Source: Verrucomicrobiota bacterium (GTDB taxonomy: Bacteria > Verrucomicrobiota > Verrucomicrobiia > Opitutales > Opitutaceae). Taken from it: DNA of 64,000 bases. A program made the translations under genes and the position numbers. Positions 10,681 through 21,969 of the stretch are shown one piece after another. Within the stretch, counting starts at the first letter, position 1; the number at the start of each line of letters is the position of its first letter. The stretch lies in contig JAEKKV010000020.1 of the NCBI GenBank assembly GCA_019510185.1, forward strand, positions 30,906-94,905. The letters are read 5' to 3'. Below the pieces are notes generated by a model. The model was not told the origin of the DNA. It made no database searches and saw only the letters and a program-made list of their open reading frames with translations.

Positions 10681-11283
10681 TCAAGCCGCCAGATAGGGAA
10701 GTTTGGCGGCGGTGGCCTTGACGGCGTCGCGACCGTCGAGGAGCTCGCCAATCGCATCCCAGCGACCGTTGACGAGCGCATCCCGGGCGCTCTCGCGCTG
10801 GGCGATCTTCACCGACTGGCCGGCGAAGCGCGCTTCCAACTTCACAAGGTCGATGACGACCTCGGCGCGGGGATCGGCCTCGGTGGCGGCGGCGATCTTG
10901 GCGATGTCCTCACGCGAAGCGGTCACGCAGGGAATGCCGAGGGTGGTGCTGTTGCCAAAAAAGATCTCAGCGAAGTTCTCGGCGATGACCGCCTTGAAAC
11001 CGTATTTGGCAATGGCCTGCGGGGCGTGCTCGCGGGAGGAACCGCAGCCGAAATTGGCGCCGGAGAGCAGGATCGTCGCGCCCTTGAAACGCTCCTCGTT
11101 GAGCGGATGCGGCTTGTCGGTGCCGTCAAGATTCTTGCGGACGTCGTAGAAGAGGAATTCGCCAAGACCGTCAAAGGTGACGCACTTCATGAAGCGCGCC
11201 GGGATGATGCGGTCGGTGTCGATATCGTTGCCGGGCACGTTGACGGCGCGGCCGGTGACGGAGGTGATTTTTGCGAGAGCCAT
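10681..11283 (-). CDS. leuD: 3-isopropylmalate dehydratase small subunit
   Basis: This 200-residue LeuD has the signature NDIDTDRIIPARF near residues 19-31 and GANFGCGSSREHAP near 75-88, which binds substrate in the swivelling domain. With LeuC it isomerises 2-isopropylmalate to 3-isopropylmalate in leucine synthesis. It lies 30 bp after leuC and is followed by a terminator, so leuC-leuD is a two-gene operon. leuA and leuB are not in the window. Confidence 0.97.
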   Translation of the reverse strand: MALAKITSVTGRAVNVPGNDIDTDRIIPARFMKCVTFDGLGEFLFYDVRKNLDGTDKPHPLNEERFKGATILLSGANFGCGSSREHAPQAIAKYGFKAVIAENFAEIFFGNSTTLGIPCVTASREDIAKIAAATEADPRAEVVIDLVKLEARFAGQSVKIAQRESARDALVNGRWDAIGELLDGRDAVKATAAKLPYLAA

Positions 11284-11313
11284 GGTGGCGGAGATTAAAG
11301 GTGGAAGCTGAAC

Positions 11314-12732
11314 TTAGTTATTGGCGACGTGAAAGACTTCACGGGCGTCGGCGATCTGGCCAGTGACCGCGGCGGCGGCGACCATGAGCGGGCTCATGAG
11401 GATCGTGCGGCCGGTGGTGGAGCCTTGGCGGCCCTTGAAGTTGCGGTTCGAGGAGGACGCGCAGAGCTGGTCCCCGACAAGCTTGTCGGGATTCATCGCG
11501 AGGCACATCGAGCAACCGGCGGCGCGCCACTCGAAGCCGGCCTCGGACAGGATCTTGTCGAGACCGAGTTTTTCGCACTGGAGCGCGACGATCTGCGAAC
11601 CAGGGACGGCGATGGCCTTGACCCCCGGAGCAACCTTGCGGCCCTTGATGAACTTGGCGACCTCTTGGAAATCCGAGAGACGGCCGTTGGTGCACGAGCC
11701 AAGGAAAGCGACGCTGATCTTGGTGCCCTTGATGGGGGCGCCGGCGGGCAGCTTCATGTAGGCGAGCGCTTCCTCGATGCCAGCCTTTTCGTCCACGGAC
11801 GTGGCGGTGGCAGGATCGGGGATGTTCTCGGTGATGGAGATGGCTTGGGCGGGATTGATGCCCCACGTGACGGTAGGAGCGATGTCGCCGGCGTCGATCT
11901 TGACGACGTCGTCGTAGTTCGCGCCGGGATCGGAAGCGAAGGACTTCCAACGGGCGACTTCAGAATCCCAAGCCGCACCCTTCGGGGCGTAAGGACGGCC
12001 CTTCAAGTAGGCAAAGGTGGTCTCGTCGGGATTAACATAGCCGACGCGAGCGCCGCCCTCGATGGACATGTTGCACACGGTCATGCGCTCTTCCATCGTG
12101 AAGCCGTCGAAAATATTGCCGGCATACTCGTAGGCGTAGCCGGTGCCGCCGTTGACGCCGAGTTTGCGGATGATGTGAAGGATCACGTCCTTGGCGTAGA
12201 CGCCGGGGCGGAGCTTGCCGTTCACCTCGATGCGGCGGACCTTGAGGGCGCCGAGCGCCATCGTTTGCGTGGCGAGCACGTCGCGCACCTGACTCGTGCC
12301 GATGCCGAACGCGATCGCGCCGAAAGCGCCGTGCGTGGAAGTGTGGGAGTCGCCGCAGGCGATCGTGGTGCCGGGCTGGGTGATGCCCTGCTCGGGACCG
12401 ACGATGTGAACAATCCCCTGCTTGCCCGAGGCGCGATCGAAGAAGGTGATGCCGAACTCGGCGCAGTTTTTGCGCAGCTCGTCCATCATGGCCTGCGCGA
12501 GCGGATCGGCGTAAGGCTCCACGAACTGGTCGGTGGGCACGATGTGGTCGACCGTCGCGAAAGTGCGATGCGGCATCAGAACCTTCAATCCCAGATCGCG
12601 GACCATGCCGAAAGCCTGGGGCGAGGTCACCTCGTGAATCAGGTGCGTGCCGATGAGCAATTGCGTCTGGCCGTTGGCCAGTGTGCGGACGGTGTGGGCG
12701 TCCCAGACTTTTTGAAACAGGGATTTAGGCAT
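11314..12732 (-). CDS. leuC: 3-isopropylmalate dehydratase large subunit
   Basis: This 472-residue LeuC starts at ATG 12730-12732 ([13 protein letters not shown]), the conserved N-terminus; an upstream in-frame extension runs into the divergent LysR gene and is not conserved. The [4Fe-4S] ligands are seen in GSCTNGR and in [10 protein letters not shown] near the C-terminus, and [14 protein letters not shown] is present. It forms the aconitase-type isomerase with LeuD in leucine biosynthesis. The divergent LysR regulator 102 bp away is its likely controller. Confidence 0.97.
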   Translation of the reverse strand: MPKSLFQKVWDAHTVRTLANGQTQLLIGTHLIHEVTSPQAFGMVRDLGLKVLMPHRTFATVDHIVPTDQFVEPYADPLAQAMMDELRKNCAEFGITFFDRASGKQGIVHIVGPEQGITQPGTTIACGDSHTSTHGAFGAIAFGIGTSQVRDVLATQTMALGALKVRRIEVNGKLRPGVYAKDVILHIIRKLGVNGGTGYAYEYAGNIFDGFTMEERMTVCNMSIEGGARVGYVNPDETTFAYLKGRPYAPKGAAWDSEVARWKSFASDPGANYDDVVKIDAGDIAPTVTWGINPAQAISITENIPDPATATSVDEKAGIEEALAYMKLPAGAPIKGTKISVAFLGSCTNGRLSDFQEVAKFIKGRKVAPGVKAIAVPGSQIVALQCEKLGLDKILSEAGFEWRAAGCSMCLAMNPDKLVGDQLCASSSNRNFKGRQGSTTGRTILMSPLMVAAAAVTGQIADAREVFHVANN

Positions 12733-12756
12733 GGATGGTAAGGAAGAAGGGTTTAC

Positions 12757-12809
12757 CCGGAAGTTGGCTATCCGGAACTGAATGACAGTACCAGAACGTT
12801 GCCATAACG
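12757..12809. promoter_or_regulatory. Candidate LysR operator region between leuC and the LysR gene
   Basis: The 102-bp divergent spacer holds two short dyads: CCGGA-9nt-TCCGG (12757-12775) and CGTT-GCCAT-AACG (12797-12809). LysR-type regulators usually bind dyads in such spacers. Which dyad, if either, is bound cannot be decided from this sequence alone. Confidence 0.35.
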
Positions 12810-12834
12810 GGAAATACTTGTTCAGCTCCTTGTG

Positions 12835-13779
12835 ATGCCTCGTGAGTATCAGTTCCCCTATGATTTGCGCCACCTCGTTTATTTCCGCGAGGTCGCCCGG
12901 CAACTTCATTTCCGCAAGGCGGCGGAATCCTTATCCGTCGCCCAACCTGCTCTGAGCCGTCAAATAGCGCAACTGGAGGCCGCCTTGGGCGTGCCACTGT
13001 TTGTCCGTTCGCGCCGCCGCGTAGAGCTCACCCCCGCAGGCAGAGCGTTACTGGAGCGCATCGAGCCGCTCTTGCGCACGCTGGCCGGCGTGCCTGCCGA
13101 GTTGCAAGCGTTGGCGGAGGGCGAAAGAGGGCATCTCAAGGTTGCGTTCACCGGACTGGCAATGGCCACGGTGCTGCCCGGCATTCTACGGGAATTTCAC
13201 CGCAAGTTCCCCGGCATCCGGCTCGAGTTGAACGAATCTCCGACGTCGGCCCAGCTCGGCGCGTTACTCGCGGGCGAACTCGCGTGCGGTTTTTTCCACC
13301 CCGACGCCTCCTCCACCCCGGGCCTGAAGACCCGGCTGCTGTTGCGCGAAAAAAACGGCGTGCTTCTGCCCGCCGATCATCCCCTCGCCTCTCATCCGGT
13401 GCTCCGGCTGCGCGCGCTCGCCTCGACGCCGTTCGTGCTTTTTCCGCGGGCGCACAATCCCGGTTTCTATGATCGCGTGCTGGCGGCGTTTTCGCGCGCG
13501 GGAGTCACGCCACGCATCGCCGAGGAAGTCTGGCCGCGCGCCAACGGTGTGGGCTTCGTGCGCGCGGGCGTGGGTGCGACGTTCATGTGCCCCTCCGAGG
13601 CGCGCCAGCTCCCGCCGGAGGTAACCTTCCGTCCGCTGGAAGGTCCTGCGCCGGAAAGTCGGCTGGTGCTGGGCTGGCGGAGCACGCCGCCGCCGGAGCC
13701 CGCGCTGGCGGCGTTTCTTTCGGTGGCCGAGGCGAACGCGCCGGTCCCGCCAACTGCGGCGACCGGCGAACCGGCATAA
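12835..13779 (+). CDS. LysR-family transcriptional regulator
   Basis: The protein is 314 residues from ATG 12835 (a GTG lies immediately upstream at 12832). The N-terminal winged helix-turn-helix is clear: [20 protein letters not shown] followed by [15 protein letters not shown] and [15 protein letters not shown]. The rest is the periplasmic-binding-like effector domain typical of LTTRs, and the C-terminus is Pro/Ala-rich. It is divergent from leuC with a 102-bp shared spacer, so control of leuCD, and autorepression, are the natural inference. The effector could be a leucine-pathway intermediate such as isopropylmalate, as known for some LeuO/LeuR-like regulators, but nothing in the sequence proves this. 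Confidence 0.92.
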   Translation: MPREYQFPYDLRHLVYFREVARQLHFRKAAESLSVAQPALSRQIAQLEAALGVPLFVRSRRRVELTPAGRALLERIEPLLRTLAGVPAELQALAEGERGHLKVAFTGLAMATVLPGILREFHRKFPGIRLELNESPTSAQLGALLAGELACGFFHPDASSTPGLKTRLLLREKNGVLLPADHPLASHPVLRLRALASTPFVLFPRAHNPGFYDRVLAAFSRAGVTPRIAEEVWPRANGVGFVRAGVGATFMCPSEARQLPPEVTFRPLEGPAPESRLVLGWRSTPPPEPALAAFLSVAEANAPVPPTAATGEPA

Positions 13780-13782
13780 GTC

Positions 13783-15528
13783 TTATTTCAACTTCTCCGC
13801 CAGCTCCGTCATCTCCTGATCGAGCTGGCTATCGGGATCGGGCTTGAGCACGAGCCGGGCTTGGGCCAGCGCCGTTTTCGCCTCGCTTGCATGTCCTTGG
13901 CTGGCGAGCCGACGGACAAACGGACGGACGACGCGGTCATAAAAATCCATACCCGCGCCTTTGCCGTAGCGTTGCAGCGTCTGCTTATAGAGGAGCAACT
14001 GTTCGGATAGCGGAGTGTTTTCCATCATTTGAGAAATGGCGGCGGCCGCCTGCTCCACCGTTAAATCGGTGCGACCCGTCTGGTTTTTGCGCGCGATGGC
14101 GCGCTCTTCGGTCTCCGCCGCCGTCGCCTCGCCACGGGAGCGAAGACTGGCGGCCAGAGCCCGCAGAAAGCGCGCATTAAGGTCGGGATAACGTTGAAAC
14201 GCCGCCGCCGCTTCCCCGAGAAGCTGCTCACGGGTTTTGAAATCGACGTCCGCATTGACGGCGAGAAGCGTTTCCCACGCTTCCAGATTGCGCCGCTCGC
14301 AAGCGATCGCTCTGCGCGCCGCGGCCGCCGCCTCCTTGGTCTGCCCGAGCTGAAGATACAGCTTCGCGAAAAGCTCCCATGGGCGTGACTGCTGATACGG
14401 CGGAAGCTGGTGAAAGCCTTCCGACAAAAACTGGAGTTCGTGATCGGAAAGATCGGCCCACGTCTGCGGATCGTGCGCCACGCCTGTCACGTAGCGCTGC
14501 TCGGCATACCGGCCGGCATCCAGCACCCATTTTTTCCCCGTGCCCAAATAGCCAAACCACGCATGCCGTCCGTCCTGGCCTTCGCCGCGAAAAAGCAGCG
14601 TGGGCACGCCCTTCGCCTTCCCCGCCTGGGTGGCAAAATAGGCCTGATCCACGCAGATGCCCCCTTCGCTGTAGATGCGCGGCAGATCATAGGAATCGCC
14701 CGGCCACGCATATTGGCGGGCGTTCAGCCGGTCGGTGCGATAGCGCACGCTGTCGTAGCTCTTGGGCAATTGCGCCAGAGTGAAGTGAAGCGATTTTTGC
14801 GCCCAAACGAGGTCGTCGAACGAAGCCACGAAATCGACCGCGAATTTCAATTCGGACGCCGGCAACGTCGTCAGCTTGTGCAACGTCACTCCGCGCTGGT
14901 CGGCATCGACCAGAAAATTAAACGCCTCGAGCGGCGGAGGCAAAACACGCGGCAGAACTTTGGCCGATACCTGTGCATGAGGCCAGTCGCGCGGCGGCGG
15001 CGAATCATAAACCAAGGCGATGGCCAGGGCCAATTGGCTGTAAGCCGCGAACCGGCGCGGATCGGCCTCGCGCAAGGTCTGCAAAATCACGAGCACCTGC
15101 GGAAGATTATCGTAAGCCGACAGCTGATCGAAAAACGCCGCCGAGAACACCCGGTCTTCAAGCAGCCAGGCAATGGTGTCTTGCGAAAGCAGGCGGGCGA
15201 GCGGTTCGTCCGGCAATGCAGCAACCGCAACCACCGCCGGCCGTGGCCCCGCAGAGGACTGAGACCGGCCCAGCAGCTCGCTCCACGCCGCCACGTAAAA
15301 CCAGGCTTCGGCCGCATCCATGGAGCCATGCTCGAATGTGTTTATCGCACCTGCATAAATGCCCGTCGCAATCGGTCCCCATCCCTTGCTCGGAGCCGCC
15401 GCCAAGATGGCGTTGACCCGCTCGGCCGTGGGCGGACGAAGAAACCACTCGTCGGGAAGCCGCGGAACCTCGGCCCCGCTCGCCACTCCTGACAAAAATC
15501 CGGCGATGATTAAAAGAAAACAACGCAC
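13783..15528 (-). CDS. Secreted transglutaminase-like protein with helical repeat C-terminus
   Basis: This 581-residue protein has a signal peptide (residues 1-19, ending ASG-AE). A Cys-His-Asp triad in transglutaminase-like order is visible: GGICVDQA with C292, GRHAWF with H322 and WVLDAGRY with D337. This suggests a transglutaminase/protease-like core at about 230-350. The C-terminal ~230 residues are Ala-rich helical pairs of TPR style (for example the QLGQTKEAAAAARRAI region and the final EAKTALAQARLVL). Enzymes of this fold may be peptidases or amidases. The substrate is unknown. It converges with the LysR gene, with only 3 bp between the stop codons. Confidence 0.7.
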   Translation of the reverse strand: MRCFLLIIAGFLSGVASGAEVPRLPDEWFLRPPTAERVNAILAAAPSKGWGPIATGIYAGAINTFEHGSMDAAEAWFYVAAWSELLGRSQSSAGPRPAVVAVAALPDEPLARLLSQDTIAWLLEDRVFSAAFFDQLSAYDNLPQVLVILQTLREADPRRFAAYSQLALAIALVYDSPPPRDWPHAQVSAKVLPRVLPPPLEAFNFLVDADQRGVTLHKLTTLPASELKFAVDFVASFDDLVWAQKSLHFTLAQLPKSYDSVRYRTDRLNARQYAWPGDSYDLPRIYSEGGICVDQAYFATQAGKAKGVPTLLFRGEGQDGRHAWFGYLGTGKKWVLDAGRYAEQRYVTGVAHDPQTWADLSDHELQFLSEGFHQLPPYQQSRPWELFAKLYLQLGQTKEAAAAARRAIACERRNLEAWETLLAVNADVDFKTREQLLGEAAAAFQRYPDLNARFLRALAASLRSRGEATAAETEERAIARKNQTGRTDLTVEQAAAAISQMMENTPLSEQLLLYKQTLQRYGKGAGMDFYDRVVRPFVRRLASQGHASEAKTALAQARLVLKPDPDSQLDQEMTELAEKLK

Positions 15529-15573
15529 AATGGATGGGAATTAAATCATCGATCCTCGGACGCCAAGCGAGAC

Positions 15574-15616
15574 GAACAAAACCAAACGCCCCGCAGCTTC
15601 GAAGGCTACGGGGCGC
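15574..15616 (-). terminator. Probable terminator after clpC
   Basis: On the minus strand CGCCCCG (15609-15615) pairs with CGGGGCG (15587-15593), with partial pairing inside the loop, and TTTGGTTTTG follows. The T-tract is interrupted, so it is weaker than the groEL and leuD terminators. It lies ~35 bp after the clpC stop. Confidence 0.7.
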
Positions 15617-15647
15617 GGATCAATCAAGCGCAAGAGTGACGCGCGGC

Positions 15648-18188
<2,541 letters not shown>

Positions 18189-18206
18189 GGGCTGGTAGGG
18201 ATGGGG

Positions 18207-19292
18207 TTAATTTTGTCCGTTGCTGGTAAAGACAGGCTTGGCGAAGGCTGCAAATTCCGTGCGCAGTTTGTCGGCGCGCAACACATCGCGTTGAATGGAT
18301 TCCAAATCGTGCCGGGCGGAATTCTGGATGTGTCCCGGCTGCGTCTCGATGAAGAGCCGGTCGATCACGGCGCGGCTGCTCTCGGGGAAGATGTTGAGGT
18401 CGATGCCAAGGCGCAAAAGCGACAGCAAATTCATCGCCTCGGTCGAGGTGAGCAAATGGCTGTTTTGCAGGATGCCGTAGGCGCGGCCGATCTTGTCGTA
18501 CAGCTTCGGGGCGTCGGTCTCGACCAAACGGGCGCGGGCATTGAGCTCATGCTCGATGATCGACTCCAGCACGCTGCCGAGCCGCTTGATGATTTCCTCC
18601 TCGGATTCGCCAAGGGTGGTCTGGTTGGAAATCTGAAAGATACTGCCGCTCGCGTCGGAGCCTTCGCCAAAAAGGCCGCGCACGACCATGCCCAGCTGAT
18701 TGACGGCGCGAACCACCTTCTCCATCTGGCTGGAAATCACCAGCGCGGGCAGGTGCATCATGGCGGAAGCGCGCAAGCCGGTGCCCAGATTTGTCGGACA
18801 GGCGGTCAGATAACCCAGCTTCGGCGAATAGGCGTAATCGAGGCGCTCCTCGAGTTCCGAATCGAGCGCATTGATCACGTTCCAAGCTTTCTTGAGCTGA
18901 AACCCGGCGCGCAGAACCTGGATGCGCAGATGATCCTCCTCGTTGATCATCACGGAAACCGTCTGGTCTTTGTTGATGACAACGCCGGCGCCCTGCTTGG
19001 CCCCGCTCAGCTCACGGGAGATCAGATGGCGCTCGACGAGGATTTGCTTCTGCAGATCGGTCAGTTCGGAAACGGTGGTGTTGACGCTTCGTTTCATCGG
19101 CGCGGTGCCGCCCAGCGCCTCACGACAGATTTCCAGCACCTCGGCGCGCTGCGGATCCCGAGCCCAGCCCGGAAAGGAGCGGCCGGCAAGATTGCGCGCC
19201 AAACGAATGCGGGTCATGAGCACGATCGCGCACTTGCTGCTCGCAGTGTCCGTGAGCTCGGAGGGCGTGGAGAGAAGTGAGGCGATGGTCAT
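18207..19292 (-). CDS. mcsB: Protein-arginine kinase McsB
   Basis: The 361-residue protein starts at ATG 19290-19292, 4 bp after the mcsA stop; an upstream in-frame opening overlaps mcsA and is not conserved. The guanido kinase fold signatures are present: MTRIRLARNLAGRSFP (22-41), MINEEDHLR (115-123) and ACPTNLGTGLRAS (164-176) with the conserved C165. In Bacillus, McsB phosphorylates arginine residues to mark proteins for ClpCP and is activated by McsA. Here it sits between mcsA and clpC in the same order as in Firmicutes, but without ctsR, so the repressor-inactivation role is probably absent and the degradation-tag role likely kept. Confidence 0.93.
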   Translation of the reverse strand: MTIASLLSTPSELTDTASSKCAIVLMTRIRLARNLAGRSFPGWARDPQRAEVLEICREALGGTAPMKRSVNTTVSELTDLQKQILVERHLISRELSGAKQGAGVVINKDQTVSVMINEEDHLRIQVLRAGFQLKKAWNVINALDSELEERLDYAYSPKLGYLTACPTNLGTGLRASAMMHLPALVISSQMEKVVRAVNQLGMVVRGLFGEGSDASGSIFQISNQTTLGESEEEIIKRLGSVLESIIEHELNARARLVETDAPKLYDKIGRAYGILQNSHLLTSTEAMNLLSLLRLGIDLNIFPESSRAVIDRLFIETQPGHIQNSARHDLESIQRDVLRADKLRTEFAAFAKPVFTSNGQN

Positions 19293-19296
19293 GGCC

Positions 19297-19806
19297 TTAG
19301 TGCGCTGATTTCGACTGCTCGAAGGCTTGTTTGAGCTGGGTGATTTCATCGCGATAACGGGCGGCGTCTTCGAACCTTTCAGTTTTGACCGCGTCGTCGA
19401 GGTTCAGTTCAAGCTCACCCAAGCGGTCGTGAAGGGTTTTACGTTCGAGAGATTTTTGCGGAACCTTGCCGGTGTGCGCGGTGCCCTTGTGCATGTTATC
19501 GAGCATGGGCTCCACGAGGCCGGAGAACGCCTGGTAGCATTGCGGGCAGCCGAAGCGTCCGTGCTTTTTGAAGTCGTTCTGGGTGAACCCGCATTGCTCG
19601 CAACGCACGCCCGTGACCGGGGATTCCGGATTGAGGGAGGCTTTCAGCAGCAGATCGGCAAGGGAGAAACCGCTCGGATCGGTCACGCCCTTGGCTTGGG
19701 CGCACGATTCGCACAAGTCCACCTTGTGCACCTTGTTATTCACGATTTGCGTGAGGTGCACGGTGGCGGGATTGCTGCAAAGGTCACATTTAAGCGGGCT
19801 GGCCAT
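19297..19806 (-). CDS. mcsA: McsA-like zinc-finger/UVR activator of arginine kinase
   Basis: This 169-residue protein has two pairs of CxxC in its N-terminal half (CDLC, CESC; CEQC, CPQC), consistent with two zinc sites, then a spacer, and a C-terminal UVR motif (LDDAVKTERFEDAARYRDEI). This is the McsA layout. In Bacillus McsA activates McsB and guides ClpC. It is the first gene of mcsA-mcsB-clpC. The upstream 263-bp spacer lacks the tandem heptad of a CtsR operator, and no ctsR-like gene is near. Confidence 0.92.
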   Translation of the reverse strand: MASPLKCDLCSNPATVHLTQIVNNKVHKVDLCESCAQAKGVTDPSGFSLADLLLKASLNPESPVTGVRCEQCGFTQNDFKKHGRFGCPQCYQAFSGLVEPMLDNMHKGTAHTGKVPQKSLERKTLHDRLGELELNLDDAVKTERFEDAARYRDEITQLKQAFEQSKSAH

Positions 19807-20069
19807 AAGGATAAATTAGCACGTCATTCAGGAAGTTCGACCCTAGGGACGTGAATTTATGACACGAGGGAAACATTTCCTTCTGCTTGCACCGATCATG
19901 CCAACCGCCGTACGGGAAGCAAGGCGGCTGTCGTCCAATGTAACACCGGGAAAGACGGCCGGATGCGCGCGCCGTAACGGCGCAGTCCGGCGCCGCGAGT
20001 GCACGATATCGACGCAGCGCGAGCGGCGCCCGGCAAGACCCCCATTCGCAAACGCGGCCCGCAAGCGCA

Positions 20070-20936
20070 TCAAAGGCGCGTGCCCTCGACCAGCACGCGG
20101 CGGCGGAACGCCTCGAGCACGCGATGGGTGATCGGGCCCGGCTTGGCGGTGCCGATCTCACGTCCATCCAGCTTCACCACCGGAATGACCTCGGCGGCGG
20201 TGCCCGTGAGGAAGCATTCGTCGGCATTCCAGATGTCGTAACGCGTAAGATCCGCCTCTTGCAGCGGGATGCCGAGCTCCCGGGCGATGTCAATGATGGC
20301 CGAGCGCGTGATGCCCTTGAGCGCCCCCTGCGAGGCCGCCGGCGTGATGATCGCGCCCTTGTGGACGATGAAGATGTTGTCGCCCGTGCATTCGGCCACA
20401 TAACCCTGATCGTTCAACATGATGGCTTCGAGCGCGCCCGCCTGGCGGGCCTCGATCTTGGCGAGGATGTTGTTGAGATAGTTAAGCGACTTGACCGCCG
20501 GGGGAAGCGCGGCGGAGTTGATGCGGCGGGTGGCCACTGTCACGATCGCCAGACCCGAAGTGTAATGTTCGGCGGGATACAGGGCGATCTTGTTCGCGAT
20601 AATAAAGATCGAGGGCTTCGGGCAGAGCCAGGGGGAAAGACCGAGGTCGCCCACCCCGCGCGTCACGACCAGACGGATATAGCCGTCCGAGAGCTGATTG
20701 CGCCGGCACGTTTCGAGAGTGGCCTCGGCGATTTCCTGGCGCGTCCAAGGCATCTTGAGCATGATGGCTTTGGCGGAGTACTCCAGCCGCTCCAGATGTT
20801 CGTCCAGACGGAAAACGTTACCCTGATAAAGGCGGATGCCCTCAAAGACTCCGTCGCCATAGAGCAAACCGTGATCGAACACCGAGACCTTAGCATCGGC
20901 CTCGTCCACGTATTTTCCATCAAGGTAAATTGTCAT
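20070..20936 (-). CDS. ilvE: Branched-chain amino acid aminotransferase
   Basis: The 288-residue PLP fold-type IV transaminase starts at ATG 20934-20936 (MTIYLDGKYV). It has the DHGLLYGDGVFEGIR segment (21-35), the likely PLP lysine K149 in AVKSLNYLN and the cofactor-phosphate region near GITRSAI. It converts branched-chain 2-oxo acids to Val, Leu and Ile using glutamate. D-amino-acid aminotransferase is a less likely member of the same fold. The length is shorter than the ~310-residue E. coli form but usual for this subgroup. It lies 263 bp downstream of the mcsA start region. Confidence 0.9.
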   Translation of the reverse strand: MTIYLDGKYVDEADAKVSVFDHGLLYGDGVFEGIRLYQGNVFRLDEHLERLEYSAKAIMLKMPWTRQEIAEATLETCRRNQLSDGYIRLVVTRGVGDLGLSPWLCPKPSIFIIANKIALYPAEHYTSGLAIVTVATRRINSAALPPAVKSLNYLNNILAKIEARQAGALEAIMLNDQGYVAECTGDNIFIVHKGAIITPAASQGALKGITRSAIIDIARELGIPLQEADLTRYDIWNADECFLTGTAAEVIPVVKLDGREIGTAKPGPITHRVLEAFRRRVLVEGTRL

Positions 20937-21046
20937 TCCGACCACCGTAGGAAATCCCGAGCGAATTTGTCCAGCCTCCGGCGGAATTTCTTCTTGTGTC
21001 CCCCCGCCAAGCGCACAAATTTTTCTTTAGTACTCCCCCTTCCCCT

Positions 21047-21814
21047 ATGCTTAAAACTACCCTTCGTTCCCGTTCAGGTTTTACCTTGATCGAACTGCTC
21101 ACCGTGATCGCGATCATCGGCATTCTCGCCGCGATCCTGTTCCCCGCCATCGGCGCGGCACGGCGTTCCGCCCAAAAGGCTTCCGACCTTTCCAATATTC
21201 GCTCGATTGGCCAGGCCGCCATCATTTACGCCAGCGACAACAATGATCGCTTGCCCGACCCCATCGCGAACGACTCGGCGTCCGCAACCAACAAAGTCAC
21301 CGGCGGCGATCACTATTTCGTGTGGTTCGGTCTGCTGGCCAAAAACGGCAATCTCGCGGACCCGGCGGTCACCATCTCGAAAATTGATCCGCTGTACCCG
21401 GCCGTGATGCCCACAGCCATCGTCAATCCCACCAATAAGAGCGCGCTCGACGCCACGTTCCTCAACAACACCCCTTCCTTTGAGGTGGTGGGTGGCATCA
21501 AAGTGAGCGATCCCTCCACCACTCCGGTGGCCTACACCCGCGGCCTGCAGAAAGACGGCAGCTGGGATACCCTCTCCGGCACCTACGGTACCGAAGGCGG
21601 TTTCGTCGTTTTTGTCGGTGGCAACGTCGCTTCTTTCAAAAACATCGGCTCACCCTCGTCGCTGATCCAAACCACCGGCAAGGTCACGGCTGACATCACC
21701 CAGGCCGTCCCCTACACCACAACCGGCAATCAGCGTCTCTACGGCCCCGGCGGCGCCAACGGCGGATCCACCGTCGGATCGCTCGCAGGCACCCGCTCCA
21801 CCCCCTCCAGCTGA
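21047..21814 (+). CDS. Prepilin-type N-terminal cleavage/methylation protein
   Basis: This 255-residue protein starts at ATG 21047. The N-terminus has a basic leader, then G/FTLIELLTVIAIIGILAAI (the cut falls between G and F), a class III prepilin signal for a PilD-type peptidase, followed by a hydrophobic helix that also carries the E5-like glutamate. The remainder is Gly/Ser/Thr-rich beta-type with no cysteine pair. The sequence LSNIRSIGQAAIIYASDNNDRLPD resembles the many type II pseudopilin-like proteins of Planctomycetes and Verrucomicrobia. Whether it is a pilus or T2SS pseudopilin is not known. It is a single gene with its own terminator. Confidence 0.85.
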   Translation: MLKTTLRSRSGFTLIELLTVIAIIGILAAILFPAIGAARRSAQKASDLSNIRSIGQAAIIYASDNNDRLPDPIANDSASATNKVTGGDHYFVWFGLLAKNGNLADPAVTISKIDPLYPAVMPTAIVNPTNKSALDATFLNNTPSFEVVGGIKVSDPSTTPVAYTRGLQKDGSWDTLSGTYGTEGGFVVFVGGNVASFKNIGSPSSLIQTTGKVTADITQAVPYTTTGNQRLYGPGGANGGSTVGSLAGTRSTPSS

Positions 21815-21851
21815 TTGATCGGCCTGCGCTTGCGGCCCCTCTCCTTCCCCG

Positions 21852-21884
21852 CCCAGCCGGCTTTCCGGCTGGGCTTTTTGTTTT
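21852..21884 (+). terminator. Rho-independent terminator after the prepilin-like gene
   Basis: CCCAGCCGG (21852-21860) and CCGGCTGGG (21865-21873) form a 9-bp stem with a 4-nt loop, followed by CTTTTTGTTTT. It lies 37 bp after the stop codon. Confidence 0.9.
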
Positions 21885-21969
21885 GCTCCTTTCCGTGGCA
21901 CCGCCCAACTGAATCCAGGTCCGTTTGCCCTGACCGCCCGTCCTCCTTCCACTTTCGATTTTCCAAGGC

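Noticed and set aside
19807..20069. CtsR operator or ctsR gene before mcsA
   Set aside because: No tandem AGGTCAAA-like heptad and no HTH-coding frame were seen in the spacer.
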